Source of the DNA: an uncultured Sutterella sp.
GTDB lineage: Bacteria; Pseudomonadota; Gammaproteobacteria; Burkholderiales; Burkholderiaceae_F
Reading direction: 5' to 3'
Length of the DNA stretch: 46,926 bases
NCBI GenBank assembly: GCA_900767875.1
Contig: CAAGAT010000072.1
Coordinates: 1 to 46,926 of the forward strand
Shown: in pieces, positions 1 to 8,558 of the stretch
Layout: every line of letters begins with the position of its first letter
Numbering within the stretch: the stretch's first letter is position 1
Notes under the pieces: generated by a model
What the model saw: the letters and a program-made list of their open reading frames with translations, nothing else
Databases searched by the model: none
Told to the model about the DNA's origin: nothing
Translations under genes and position numbers: made by a program

Positions 1-2
1 AC

Positions 3-113
3 AAACTCAAGAAACGGGTTAATCACTTCATGGAAAGGATGTCCAACAGCGTGAGTAAGATCTTGCAGATTTTCTCGAATGAACACATCCGCTACGCAGC
101 AGCCAAACCTTAA
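3..113 (+). CDS. C-terminal fragment of an unidentified protein, cut by the window edge
   Basis: An open frame enters from the left edge and ends at TAA 111-113, giving 36 residues ending in RYAAAKP. The fragment is basic and helical-looking, with many K, R and N residues. Its codons are visibly less GC-rich than those of the genes that follow. The style resembles the C-terminus of some IS transposases, but no catalytic motif is in view, so this is only a guess. It could equally be the end of an ordinary gene. Confidence 0.35.
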   Translation, partial: KLKKRVNHFMERMSNSVSKILQIFSNEHIRYAAAKP

Positions 114-480
114 CTATTTACCATCCCCATTAATAATCTCTTTCCCCCACCGCCCGGCGGGCTTTCCATGCGATCGCCCCTAATCCGGCCGGCTCCTTTG
201 AGACGGCTTGACAAGCCCGCTTGCCCTTGAGCACCCCCGTTTTTCACCCACGCTTGACCCCCGCCACCCTCCCCTCTGCCGCCCCGCCTTTTCCCGTCGG
301 CTGTCCCGGCCCGCGTAAAGATGGCGTGCCCGAGGGCACTTACCTCAATAAAGGGCTCGGCGTGACTCAGGCATGATCTCAGCCCCGGCGCAGAGCTCCT
401 AAAATGACCGGGGTCTCCGACACGCCGGCCTCAGACCGCCCCGTCGGACGACTCAAACCAAACCAACCAAGGAGACCCTC
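114..480. other. Intergenic region upstream of dcuC
   Basis: I recognise no gene here. A short GC-rich inverted repeat around 149-162 (CCGCCCGGCGGG, then CTTT) may end the left-edge gene. The dcuC ribosome binding site is GGAG at 471-474, six bases before the ATG at 481. I could not find a convincing sigma-70 promoter. Confidence 0.4.
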
Positions 481-1857
481 ATGTTCGGCGTCATCTGTAC
501 GCTCGCGGCCGTGGTGCTGCTGGCGTACTTCGTCATCAAAAACTATTACCCGCCCATCATCCTGCTGGTGATCGGCCTTTTGCTGCTGCTGATCGGCTAC
601 TTCATGGGCAATGCACCGGTGTCGGCCAAGACCGCCACCAATTTCCTGGGCTTTGACCTGGCGCAGGCCTTCACGGACCTCACCAAGAGCCGCTTGGGCG
701 GCCTAGGCCTCAACATCATGGCCATCGGCGGCTTTGCCACATATATGAACAAGATCGGCGCCTCCAAGGCGCTCGTGAAGATGTGCGTGCGGCCCCTGTC
801 GGCCATTCACTCGCCCTATGTGCTGCTGGGCCTGACATACGTCGTGGGCCAGTGCATGGCCCTCTTCATCAACTCGGCCGTGGGTCTGGGCCTGCTGCTG
901 ATGGCCTCGGTCTATCCGCTGCTCGTGCAGCTCGGGGTGCGCCGCGCCGCAGCCGCCGCCGTGATCGGCTCGACCTGCTGCCTGGATCTGGGCCCGAGTT
1001 CCTCAAACGCCATGCGCGCCGCCGACCTGGTGCAGACCGACGTGGTCTCCTACTTCATCAACGGTCAGATTCCGGTGGCCATCTGCATCATCATCGCCGT
1101 GGCCGTTGGGCACGCTCTGGTGCAGCGCTGGTTTGACCGTCGGGAAGCGGCCAAGGGCATCGTCGATCAGGGCGAGGGCTCGTCCGAGAAAACCGAAGAC
1201 GCCTTTGCGGGCGCGGGCCCGGCGCACTACGCGATTCTGCCGATCCTGCCGCTTTTCCTTCTGATCCTCTTCTCGCCGATGGTCTATGCGGGCATCAAGC
1301 TGAGCCTGGTGACCGCCATCATCGTCTCGATTCTCATCGCCTTTATCGTGGACCTCATCACTCGTCACAATTTCAAGGACGTGTGCAAGGACTCGCAGGC
1401 CTTCTTTGAAGGCATGGGCAAGGTCTTTACCTCGACCGTGGCTCTGATTTTGTGCGCCGAGCTCTTCTCGCTTGGCCTGACAAAAATCGGGGGCATCAGC
1501 ACGATGATTCAGGCCGCGGCCGCGCAGCAGGACGTGGGCCTTTACCTCATGCTCTTTGTGATGATGGCCATCATGACCATCGCCACCATCGTGACGGGCT
1601 CGGGCAACTCGGCCTTCTTTGCCTTCTCGCCGTTGCTTCCGGAAGCGGCGGCCAGCGTGGGCTACAACACGGTGGCCCTCGTGGTGCCCGTGCAGCTCGC
1701 CGCGAGCCTGGCGCGTCCCATGAGCCCGATTGCCGGCGTCATCATCGCCGTTTCGGGCATCTCGGGCATTTCGCCCATTGCCATCATCCGGCGCACCATC
1801 CCCGTGATGGTTCTCGGCATGATCGTCAACGTCATCGCCTCGCAGCTCTTCCTCTAA
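481..1857 (+). CDS. dcuC: DcuC-family C4-dicarboxylate carrier
   Basis: A polytopic inner-membrane protein of 458 residues, close to the roughly 460 of E. coli DcuC. It is hydrophobic from the first residue, with about a dozen membrane segments and a hydrophilic cytoplasmic loop near residues 220-245. The GSGNSAFFAFSPL stretch in the second half matches the conserved GSGNAPFFAF block of the family. Family members exchange or export C4-dicarboxylates such as succinate during anaerobic growth. iadA follows after 25 bases and both are probably one transcript, so this copy may serve aspartate or isoaspartyl-compound metabolism instead of bulk succinate efflux; that is inference. A second DcuC lies at 9037-10431. 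Confidence 0.9.
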   Translation: MFGVICTLAAVVLLAYFVIKNYYPPIILLVIGLLLLLIGYFMGNAPVSAKTATNFLGFDLAQAFTDLTKSRLGGLGLNIMAIGGFATYMNKIGASKALVKMCVRPLSAIHSPYVLLGLTYVVGQCMALFINSAVGLGLLLMASVYPLLVQLGVRRAAAAAVIGSTCCLDLGPSSSNAMRAADLVQTDVVSYFINGQIPVAICIIIAVAVGHALVQRWFDRREAAKGIVDQGEGSSEKTEDAFAGAGPAHYAILPILPLFLLILFSPMVYAGIKLSLVTAIIVSILIAFIVDLITRHNFKDVCKDSQAFFEGMGKVFTSTVALILCAELFSLGLTKIGGISTMIQAAAAQQDVGLYLMLFVMMAIMTIATIVTGSGNSAFFAFSPLLPEAAASVGYNTVALVVPVQLAASLARPMSPIAGVIIAVSGISGISPIAIIRRTIPVMVLGMIVNVIASQLFL

Positions 1858-1882
1858 TTTCAACCGCAGGAGAATACATAAA

Positions 1883-3028
1883 ATGGCACTTCTGATTAAA
1901 GGCGCACATGTCTACAGCCCCGACGATCTGGGCGTGTGCGACGTTCTGACGGTCGGCGACAAGGTCGTTGCCGTGGGCAAGGACCTGACGGCCTGCCTAC
2001 CCGGTCTGGAAACGATCGAGGCCAAGGGCCTGACCCTGACCCCGGGCTTTATCGATCAGCACATTCACGTCACGGGCGGCGGCGGCGAAGGCGGCCCCAA
2101 GACCCGCACGCCCGAGCTGGTTCTGTCCGAGCTCATCGAATGCGGCACCACGAGCGTGGTGGGCGTCTCGGGCACCGACGGTTCGAGCCGCTCGATGCCC
2201 AACCTGTTGGGTAAAGTCCGCGCCCTGCAGGCCGAGGGTGTCTCGGCCTGGATGTACACCAGCAACTACGCTTTCCCGCCCACGACGCTCACAAGCTGCG
2301 TGCGCGACGACCTGTATTTCGTCCCCGAAGTGCTCGGCGTCAAGATCGCCATGGGCGACCATCGCTCGAGTTTCCCGACGCAGGCCGAAGTGATGCGGCT
2401 CCTGTCTCAAATCCGCGTGGGCGCCATGGTCGCGGGCAAACTCGGCGTGCTGCACATTCACCTCGGAAACATCGTCGGGCCCTTCGATATGCTCCTTGAA
2501 TGCGTCAAGCAGGGCATGCCGATTCAGCACATCCGCCCGACCCACTGCGCGCGTCACCCCGACGTCTTTAAGGGCGCCATCGCCTTCGGCTTGGCGGGCG
2601 GCTACGTGGACATCACCACGGGCGGCAGCTGCGCGGTGGGAACGCCGGCCAACGGCGTCAAGACCGTGCTCGAAGAAGGCGTGCCCCCGGATCACGTCAC
2701 TATGAGCTCGGACGGCCACGGCTCCGTGCCTCGCTTTAACGAAAAGGGCGAAATGGTGGGCCTCGGCGTCGGGGGCGTTTCCTGCAACCTGCGCGAAGTC
2801 AAGCGCCTGATTGGAGAACTTGACGTGCCGATGACCACGGCCCTGTCGGTCATCACCCGCAACCCGGCCAAGGCCCTGCAGCTGCCGGGCAAGGGTGTGG
2901 TCGAGGCGGGCGCCGACGCCGACCTCAACCTCTTTGACGAAAACATGAACCTCGTGCACGTCTTTGCCAAGGGCCGTCAGATGATGCGCTCGGGTCAAGT
3001 CGTCGTCAAAGGCACCTTCGAGCTCTAA
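1883..3028 (+). CDS. iadA: Isoaspartyl dipeptidase (beta-aspartyl peptidase)
   Basis: A protein of 381 residues in the amidohydrolase superfamily, close to the 390 of E. coli IadA. It hydrolyses beta-aspartyl dipeptides that arise from damaged Asp/Asn sites, releasing aspartate. Visible family marks are the metal-binding HIH at residues 60-62 followed by the glycine-rich GGGGEGGP typical of IadA, a candidate carbamylated lysine in LGVKIAMGDHR, histidines in HIHLGN and PTHCARHP, and the late metal aspartate in SSDGHGS. AGGAG lies ten bases before the start. With dcuC upstream and an acidic amino-acid importer downstream, it fits an aspartate-scavenging neighbourhood. Confidence 0.93.
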   Translation: MALLIKGAHVYSPDDLGVCDVLTVGDKVVAVGKDLTACLPGLETIEAKGLTLTPGFIDQHIHVTGGGGEGGPKTRTPELVLSELIECGTTSVVGVSGTDGSSRSMPNLLGKVRALQAEGVSAWMYTSNYAFPPTTLTSCVRDDLYFVPEVLGVKIAMGDHRSSFPTQAEVMRLLSQIRVGAMVAGKLGVLHIHLGNIVGPFDMLLECVKQGMPIQHIRPTHCARHPDVFKGAIAFGLAGGYVDITTGGSCAVGTPANGVKTVLEEGVPPDHVTMSSDGHGSVPRFNEKGEMVGLGVGGVSCNLREVKRLIGELDVPMTTALSVITRNPAKALQLPGKGVVEAGADADLNLFDENMNLVHVFAKGRQMMRSGQVVVKGTFEL

Positions 3029-3070
3029 AACGAGTCGCCAACCTTAAGACTCATACGCCCGGCCGGCTCC

Positions 3071-3088
3071 ACGCCCTCCGGGCGTTTT
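3071..3088 (+). terminator. Intrinsic terminator after iadA
   Basis: A perfect 6-bp stem ACGCCC/GGGCGT with a 3-base loop is followed by a short T run, 43 bases past the iadA stop. Confidence 0.65.
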
Positions 3089-3216
3089 CATGCCCCCGCC
3101 GGCCGTTTGCCCGTTCAAAAGGCACGGCCGGCTCTTTCGCTTTTCCTTCAAGGGTCTGCCCACCTAGGGCGCCCCCTTCGCCCGTAGCGGCTGCTCCCCT
3201 GCCGAGCCCTGCCGCA

Positions 3217-3288
3217 TGCACCAAAATGCATCAAAACCTTGCACCAAACCGAGGCGTCACTACTACCTATAAAGCACCATTATGGTGA
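3217..3288 (+). promoter_or_regulatory. NtrC-like binding sites upstream of the gltI operon
   Basis: Two stretches resemble the NtrC consensus GCACC-N5-GGTGC: GCACCATTATGGTG at 3274-3287, a near-perfect dyad, and TGCACCAAAATGCATCA at 3217-3233, with one good half. A further half-site TGCACCAAA lies at 3240-3248. They sit about 170-240 bases upstream of the sigma-54 promoter, the usual enhancer distance. Binding by NtrC itself is inferred from the motif. Confidence 0.65.
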
Positions 3289-3455
3289 ATTCTCACCCCC
3301 GATTTGCCCCTCTTAAGAATTCCGCTTCCGGCCGCTTTTCGGGCTTGCGCCAACCAATCAGCTCCACCCTCTAATCACTACCTTTTAGTTTGGCTACGCA
3401 CTATCGTCTAAAGAGGCGCCATCCGAATCGGGATATCCCTTAGAGGCTCAATTTC

Positions 3456-3471
3456 TGGCACGCCTCTTGCT
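3456..3471 (+). promoter_or_regulatory. Sigma-54 (-24/-12) promoter of the gltI operon
   Basis: TGGCACGCCTCTTGCT matches the sigma-54 consensus TGGCACG-N4-TTGCW exactly, with GG at 3457-3458 and GC at 3469-3470 correctly spaced. Transcription should start near 3482, leaving a leader of about 70 bases before gltI. With the NtrC-like sites upstream this indicates nitrogen-limitation control. Confidence 0.85.
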
Positions 3472-3554
3472 TAAGAGAGGGTATCGATGCGCGCGCACGA
3501 GATGCCGCGCACCACCTCGGAACGTTATTGAACCCCTTTGAAGGAGTTTTGAAA

Positions 3555-4454
3555 ATGAAGCACACTTCCCGTTTTGCTCTGGCCGCCCTGGCCGCCGCGG
3601 TTCTGGCCACCAACGTCGTGTCGGCCGCCGAACTCACGGGCACGCTCAAGAAGGTTCAGAAAACCGGCTCGATCACCCTGGGCTACCGCGAAAGCTCCGT
3701 GCCCTTCTCCTATCTGGGCGCCGACGGCAAGCCCGTGGGCTACGCCTTTGAAGTGTGCAAGCGTGTGGCCGAAGCCGCGCAGAAGGAACTGGGCCTGAAA
3801 AACCTCGACGTCAAGCTGCAGGCCGTCACGAGCGCCAACCGCATTCCCCTAATCCAGAACGGCACCGTCGACATCGAATGCGGTTCGACCACGAACTCTC
3901 TGGTTCGTCAGCGGGAAGCGGCCTTCTCGGTGAGCTACTTCGGCATTCAGGTGACGGCCGCCGTCTGGAAGAACAGCGGCATCAATTCCTTAAAGGACCT
4001 CAACGGCAAGACCGTGGCCGTCACGAGCGGCACCACCTCCGTGGCCCTCATGAAGAAGTTTGAAAAGGAAAATGGCCTGAAAATCCGCTACATGATGACC
4101 AAGGACTTTGCCGAGGCCATGCAGCTTGTGGCCAACAAGCGCGCCGACGCCTTCGTGATCGATGACGTGCTGCTCGCCGGTCAGATCGCCAACCTCAAGA
4201 ACCCGCAGGACTTCAAGATTGTGGACGCGGCCCTCTCGGTTGAACCCTACGGCGCCATGTTCCGCAAGGACGACCCCCAGTTCAAGGCCCTCGTGGACAA
4301 GACCGTCACGGGCATGATCAAGTCGGGCGAACTCGAAACGCTCTACAAGACCTGGTTCGAAAACCCAATTCCCCCGAAGAACACGAACCTGAACTTCAAG
4401 ATGAACAGCTACACGAAGGAATTGTTCGCCAATCCTTCGGACAAGGGCATCTAA
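3555..4454 (+). CDS. gltI: Glutamate/aspartate ABC transporter, periplasmic binding protein
   Basis: A protein of 299 residues with a Sec signal peptide, MKHTSRFALAALAAAVLATNVVSAA, cleaved near residue 24. The start at 3555 is chosen over an in-frame ATG at 3528 because AAGGAG lies eight bases upstream at 3541-3546 and the signal peptide begins there. The mature part is a type II solute-binding protein of family 3, with GYRESSVPFSY near the start, then TSANRIPLIQNGTVDIECGS and DAFVIDD. These match the GltI/AatJ group that binds acidic amino acids. It should deliver Glu/Asp to GltJK-GltL encoded downstream. Exact ligand specificity cannot be read from the sequence. Confidence 0.92.
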   Translation: MKHTSRFALAALAAAVLATNVVSAAELTGTLKKVQKTGSITLGYRESSVPFSYLGADGKPVGYAFEVCKRVAEAAQKELGLKNLDVKLQAVTSANRIPLIQNGTVDIECGSTTNSLVRQREAAFSVSYFGIQVTAAVWKNSGINSLKDLNGKTVAVTSGTTSVALMKKFEKENGLKIRYMMTKDFAEAMQLVANKRADAFVIDDVLLAGQIANLKNPQDFKIVDAALSVEPYGAMFRKDDPQFKALVDKTVTGMIKSGELETLYKTWFENPIPPKNTNLNFKMNSYTKELFANPSDKGI

Positions 4455-4474
4455 GAGTTCCCAAGTGATTTCAC

Positions 4475-4521
4475 GCCGGGGTGAGTCAGTGGCGCCAACG
4501 TTGACGCTCCCCGGCCTTTTT
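4475..4521 (+). terminator. Hairpin with T run between gltI and gltJ
   Basis: GCCGGGG at 4475-4481 pairs with CCCCGGC at 4509-4515, extended by TGAGTCA against TTGACGCT, and TTTTT follows. It looks like a leaky intrinsic terminator inside the operon. Such an element would let the binding protein be made in excess over the permease. Confidence 0.65.
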
Positions 4522-4592
4522 CCCCATTCATTTCCCGCACCGGCGGCGGCCCGTTTTCACGGCGCCGCCGTCACCACAAGAGGAAAACTCTC

Positions 4593-5327
4593 ATGGCTCT
4601 GAATTTCAATCTGGACTCGCTGTTCGAGCCGGCACTGCTCGCCGACGAACCGTGGTGGGCCTACCTGCTCGGGGGTGCCGGCTGGACCATCGCGCTCATG
4701 CTCTCGTCCTTTGCCCTGGCCCTGGTGATGGGCATCATCGTGGGCACCCTTCGAACCGCGCAGCGCAAATGGGTGAGCGCCCTGTGCGAAGCCTGGATCG
4801 AGCTCTTCCGCAACATTCCCCTGATCGTTCAGATCTTCGTGTGGTTCTTCGTGATTCCCGAATTCATCCCCTGGTACAAGGAATGGATGAATTCCGTCGA
4901 TCCGGTCTATTCACAGTTCCTGACGGCCTTCATCTGCATGGGCTTTTTCACGAGCTCTCGTATCGCCGAACAGGTGCGCGCGGGCATCGCCTCCGTTCCC
5001 AAGGGCCTTCCCAACGCCGCCAAGGCGCTGGGCTTTACGCCGGTGCAGACCTACGGGTACGTGATTTTGCCCCTGGCGATGCGCCTTATCGTGCCGCCTC
5101 TGACCTCGGAAGCCATGAACCTTGTGAAGAACACGGCCGTGGCCCTGACGATCGGGCTGCCGGAACTCACCATGCGCGCCAATGAAATGGGCGAAAACAC
5201 GTTCCAGTTCTTTGCGGCCTACATCTGGGCGACCCTTATCTACATCGTCATTGCGCTGGCCGTCAACTACATCATGCGCATCGTCGAAACCAAGAGCGCC
5301 GTGCCCGGCCTCATTCTGGCCAAGTAA
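4593..5327 (+). CDS. gltJ: Glutamate/aspartate ABC transporter permease GltJ
   Basis: An inner-membrane permease of 244 residues in the HisM/GltJ family. It has a hydrophilic N-terminus, about five membrane segments, and the EAA cytoplasmic loop around residues 130-155 (EQVRAGIASVPKGLPNAAKALG) that contacts the ATPase. The RNIPLIVQIF segment near residue 72 is typical of polar amino-acid permeases. AGAGGAAAA precedes the ATG. It pairs with GltK, encoded 15 bases downstream. Confidence 0.92.
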   Translation: MALNFNLDSLFEPALLADEPWWAYLLGGAGWTIALMLSSFALALVMGIIVGTLRTAQRKWVSALCEAWIELFRNIPLIVQIFVWFFVIPEFIPWYKEWMNSVDPVYSQFLTAFICMGFFTSSRIAEQVRAGIASVPKGLPNAAKALGFTPVQTYGYVILPLAMRLIVPPLTSEAMNLVKNTAVALTIGLPELTMRANEMGENTFQFFAAYIWATLIYIVIALAVNYIMRIVETKSAVPGLILAK

Positions 5328-5342
5328 CGCGGAGGCACGACC

Positions 5343-6026
5343 ATGATTGACTTTTCCTCGATCACCAACTCCTGGGGCTACATCCTCTCGGGCGTGGCCT
5401 ACACGATTGAACTGACGCTCATCACGGCGGTGTTGGGCCTGATTCTCGGGACGGGTCTGGCCCTGTGTCGCCTCTCCACCAACCCGCTCCTCTCGGGCTT
5501 TTCGCGCATGTACACCAACCTCATGCGCGCCGTGCCCCTGGTGCTTGTGCTCTTTTGGTTCTTCCTGCTCATGCCCGAAGTGCTCAAGGTCCTCCTCGGG
5601 CTCGACCATCCGGTCATGATCGGCGCGGACATGACGGCCATCATCACCTTCGTGCTCTTTGAGGCGGCCTACTTTGCCGAAATCATGCGCGCGGGCATTC
5701 AGTCCGTGAGCAAGGGACAGATGTCGGCGGCCGTGGCCCTCGGGATGCGCTACGGCCAGACGATGCGCTACGTGATCCTGCCGCAGGCCGTGCGCAACAT
5801 GCTGCCGGTGCTGCTGACGCAAACCATCATTCTTTTCCAGGATACGTCTCTGGTGTACGTCATCAGCGGCAACGACTTCATGGGCGCCGTGAGCAAAATC
5901 GCCCAGCGCGACGGCGAACTCGTGCTCATGTACTCCTTTGCCGCCGTCTGCTACCTGACGGTGTCGGTGTCCCTGTCGATTCTCGTGCGCCGTCTGCAAC
6001 AGAAAATCGCCGTGGCCACCCACTAA
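5343..6026 (+). CDS. gltK: Glutamate/aspartate ABC transporter permease GltK
   Basis: The second permease subunit, 227 residues. It shares the family architecture with GltJ: RAVPLVLVLFWF near residue 62 and an EAA loop (EIMRAGIQSVSKGQMSAAVALG) at about 110-135. It ends in a short basic cytoplasmic tail. GCGGAGG lies just before the start, and the 15-base gap to gltJ supports co-translation. Confidence 0.92.
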   Translation: MIDFSSITNSWGYILSGVAYTIELTLITAVLGLILGTGLALCRLSTNPLLSGFSRMYTNLMRAVPLVLVLFWFFLLMPEVLKVLLGLDHPVMIGADMTAIITFVLFEAAYFAEIMRAGIQSVSKGQMSAAVALGMRYGQTMRYVILPQAVRNMLPVLLTQTIILFQDTSLVYVISGNDFMGAVSKIAQRDGELVLMYSFAAVCYLTVSVSLSILVRRLQQKIAVATH

Positions 6027-6076
6027 ATCAGCGCTCCGACACCCCAAAAGAAAGAAAACGATAGGACAACAACAAA

Positions 6077-6811
6077 ATGGCAATGATTGAAATCAAGAAC
6101 GTGAGCAAGTGGTACGGGGACTTTCAGGTTCTCAAGAACTGCTCGGTGAACGTCCAAAAGGGTGAAGTGGTGGTCGTCTGCGGCCCCTCGGGCTCGGGCA
6201 AGTCCACCCTCATCAAGACCGTCAATGCGCTCGAACCCTTCCAGCAGGGCGAGATTCTCATCAACGGCACCTCGGTGGGCGACCCCAAGACGAACCTTGC
6301 CAAGCTTCGCAGCCGCGTCGGCATGGTGTTTCAGCACTTTGAGCTCTTCCCGCACATGTCGATCCGCGACAACCTGGCCCTGGCGCAGATCAAGGTGCTC
6401 GGCCGCGACAAGGCCGAGGCCCAAGAGCGTGGTCTCAAGCTCCTCGATCGCGTGGGGCTTCTGAAGCACGCTGAAAAGTTCCCCGGCCAGCTCTCGGGCG
6501 GCCAGCAGCAGCGTGTGGCCATCGCCCGCGCCTTGGCCATGGACCCGGTGTGCATGCTCTTTGACGAGCCCACCTCGGCTCTCGATCCGGAAATGATCAA
6601 CGAAGTGCTCGACGTGATGGTGGAACTGGCGCAGGAAGGCATGACGATGATGGTCGTCACGCACGAAATGGGCTTTGCCAAGAAGGTCTCGAACCGCTGC
6701 GTCTTCATGGACGCGGGCGAAGTCATCGAAAACCTGCCCTCCGAGGAGTTCTTCAACAAGCCGCACACCGAGCGCGCCCAGAAGTTCCTCTCCAAGATCC
6801 TCAATCACTGA
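6077..6811 (+). CDS. gltL: Glutamate/aspartate ABC transporter ATP-binding protein GltL
   Basis: An ABC ATPase of 244 residues, the usual GltL length. It shows Walker A GPSGSGKST near residue 37, the Q-loop in VFQHFELFPH, signature LSGGQQQRVAIARAL near residue 140, Walker B CMLFDEPTSALDPE and the switch histidine in VVTHEMGFA. It powers uptake through GltJK. The 50-base gap from gltK has no terminator. Confidence 0.94.
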   Translation: MAMIEIKNVSKWYGDFQVLKNCSVNVQKGEVVVVCGPSGSGKSTLIKTVNALEPFQQGEILINGTSVGDPKTNLAKLRSRVGMVFQHFELFPHMSIRDNLALAQIKVLGRDKAEAQERGLKLLDRVGLLKHAEKFPGQLSGGQQQRVAIARALAMDPVCMLFDEPTSALDPEMINEVLDVMVELAQEGMTMMVVTHEMGFAKKVSNRCVFMDAGEVIENLPSEEFFNKPHTERAQKFLSKILNH

Positions 6812-6841
6812 TCGCTTTGGGCAACCTCGATTGATTATCCG

Positions 6842-6876
6842 AACCCCGCCGCGGTGCCTCGCCGTGCGCGGGGTTT
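6842..6876 (+). terminator. Hairpin after gltL
   Basis: AACCCCGC at 6842-6849 pairs with GCGGGGTT at 6868-6875 around an 18-base loop, about 30 bases beyond gltL. The T run is only three bases, so termination strength is uncertain. Confidence 0.5.
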
Positions 6877-7074
6877 GCCTTGACCGGGCCCTCCGGCAAG
6901 CTCCGCCTGCACCCCGCTCTGCTTTGCCTTGGGTCGCAATACCGCCGGGCCGTCTTGCCCGCCGCACGATTTGCGCTCAAAATAGTGCTCAATGGGTAAG
7001 CGCAGGGCTCTTGCCCCAACCGGAAGAGCCGCCCCCACCCGCCCCCTTTCCCGACACAGCAGGAATTCCGGCAC

Positions 7075-7758
7075 ATGTCCGACACCAACGAGCCGATCGC
7101 CGTGGCGGCGATCAGCACGCACAACCTCGCGTTTGCGCACCTCACGTACCCCGACCTTGCCTTTGCCGCCCGCACCCTCACCCTCATTGAGGGCCCGAGT
7201 GGCTGCGGCAAAAGTACGCTTTTAAAGCTCATCAACCGCACGGTGGCCTCCTGCAAGGGCCGCATCAAGCTTTTCGGGGTCGACACGGCCACGATGGATC
7301 CGCTGGCGCTGCGGCGCCGTGCCCAGCTCGTCGGTCAGGACGTTTTTTTGTTCGACGGCTCGGTCAAAAGCAACTTCGAGGCCTTTTACGAGGCCAGAGG
7401 TCAGAAGTGCCCCGACGCGGCCCGCATGCGCGTCTTTTTGAGCCTGACGCAAAGCCACGCCAAGCTCGACGATACTGTGGAGACCATGTCGGGCGGCGAG
7501 AAGCAGCGCGTGTACCTGGCGGTGATGATGAGTTTTGAACCCGATGTGCTGCTTTTGGATGAACCGGCCTCGGCCCTGGACAGCGTCACCTCGCACGCCC
7601 TTTTCAAGGCCCTGCGCGGCTGGGCGCAGCACGTGGGCATGACCGTAATTGCCGTGAGCCACGACCCAACCCTGCCCGAGTTTCTCGGCTGCCCTACGGT
7701 GCGATTGAATGCCCCGCAGACTGCGGCAAAGAATTCGGAAAATAAGAAGGCCCTATGA
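7075..7758 (+). CDS. fetA: FetA-type ABC transporter ATP-binding protein
   Basis: A compact ABC ATPase of 227 residues with Walker A GPSGCGKST near residue 41, a Q-loop in LVGQDVFLFDGSV, signature MSGGEKQRV near residue 140, Walker B DVLLLDEPASALD and switch His in VSHD. Its N-terminus is short and lacks the usual transporter insertions, as in E. coli FetA (YbbL). The partner fetB overlaps it by four bases (ATGA). In E. coli FetAB is linked to iron export and oxidative-stress resistance; the substrate here is inferred from homology. Confidence 0.85.
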   Translation: MSDTNEPIAVAAISTHNLAFAHLTYPDLAFAARTLTLIEGPSGCGKSTLLKLINRTVASCKGRIKLFGVDTATMDPLALRRRAQLVGQDVFLFDGSVKSNFEAFYEARGQKCPDAARMRVFLSLTQSHAKLDDTVETMSGGEKQRVYLAVMMSFEPDVLLLDEPASALDSVTSHALFKALRGWAQHVGMTVIAVSHDPTLPEFLGCPTVRLNAPQTAAKNSENKKAL

Positions 7759-8558
7759 ACGAGATTTCCTCCCAGCTCATGACCTATGCCCTGGCGTACA
7801 TGGCGATCGTGGTCGTGGGCATCGTCATGAAGGTCCTCAAGGTCTCCCAAACGAAACTGCTCTTTGTCTCGAGTCTGCGCATGACGGTGCAGCTGATTCT
7901 GGCCGGTTTCGTGCTCACCTGGGTCTTTGCGCATCCGCATCCGCTGTTGACGACCCTTTACTTTGCGGCAATGCTCGCCTTTGCCTCGCACACGGTTTTG
8001 AGCCGCCACAAGGGCCTCAATCCCCGCTTTGCCCGCTCGGTGGTCATCAGCCTCTTTGTCTGGGGCACGGTCACGGCCGTCTGGTTTGTGACGGTCATCG
8101 CCGGAGCCAACGTCTTTGACCCGCGCTACGCCATCCCCCTGGGCGGCATGCTCGTGGGCAACACGATGACGGGCTTGAGCCTGGCCCTCAAATCCTTCCT
8201 GAGCAGCCTTGAGGGTGAGCGCCCCCGCATCCGCGCCCTTTTAAACCTCGGGGTGCATCCCAAGGACATTCTCTTTCCCATCGTCAAGAACGCCTTTGAA
8301 ACGGCTCTGCTGCCCACCATGAATTCCATGCTCAGCATGGGCATCGTGCTGCTGCCCGGGATGATGACCGGCCAAATCCTCGCGGGTGCCTCGCCCTCGA
8401 CGGCCGTGCTCTATCAAGCCGCCATCATGTGCGCCGTGTGCGTGACGGTGTGTGCGGCCGTGCTCACGGCTCTGACGCTCGGCTACCGCTCCTTGTGGGA
8501 CGAAAACCTGTGCGTGCACCTGCCGCAGGTCCCCCGTCAAGGGAAAACCAAGAAATAA
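7755..8558 (+). CDS. fetB: FetB-type ABC transporter permease (UPF0014)
   Basis: An inner-membrane protein of 267 residues with about seven hydrophobic segments and the UPF0014/FetB core, including IPLGGMLVGNTMTGLSLAL and GIVLLPGMMTGQILAGASP. The ATGA overlap with the ATPase supports a two-gene transporter. The C-terminal tail is basic and cytoplasmic. Likely role is metal (iron) efflux with FetA. Confidence 0.88.
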   Translation: MNEISSQLMTYALAYMAIVVVGIVMKVLKVSQTKLLFVSSLRMTVQLILAGFVLTWVFAHPHPLLTTLYFAAMLAFASHTVLSRHKGLNPRFARSVVISLFVWGTVTAVWFVTVIAGANVFDPRYAIPLGGMLVGNTMTGLSLALKSFLSSLEGERPRIRALLNLGVHPKDILFPIVKNAFETALLPTMNSMLSMGIVLLPGMMTGQILAGASPSTAVLYQAAIMCAVCVTVCAAVLTALTLGYRSLWDENLCVHLPQVPRQGKTKK

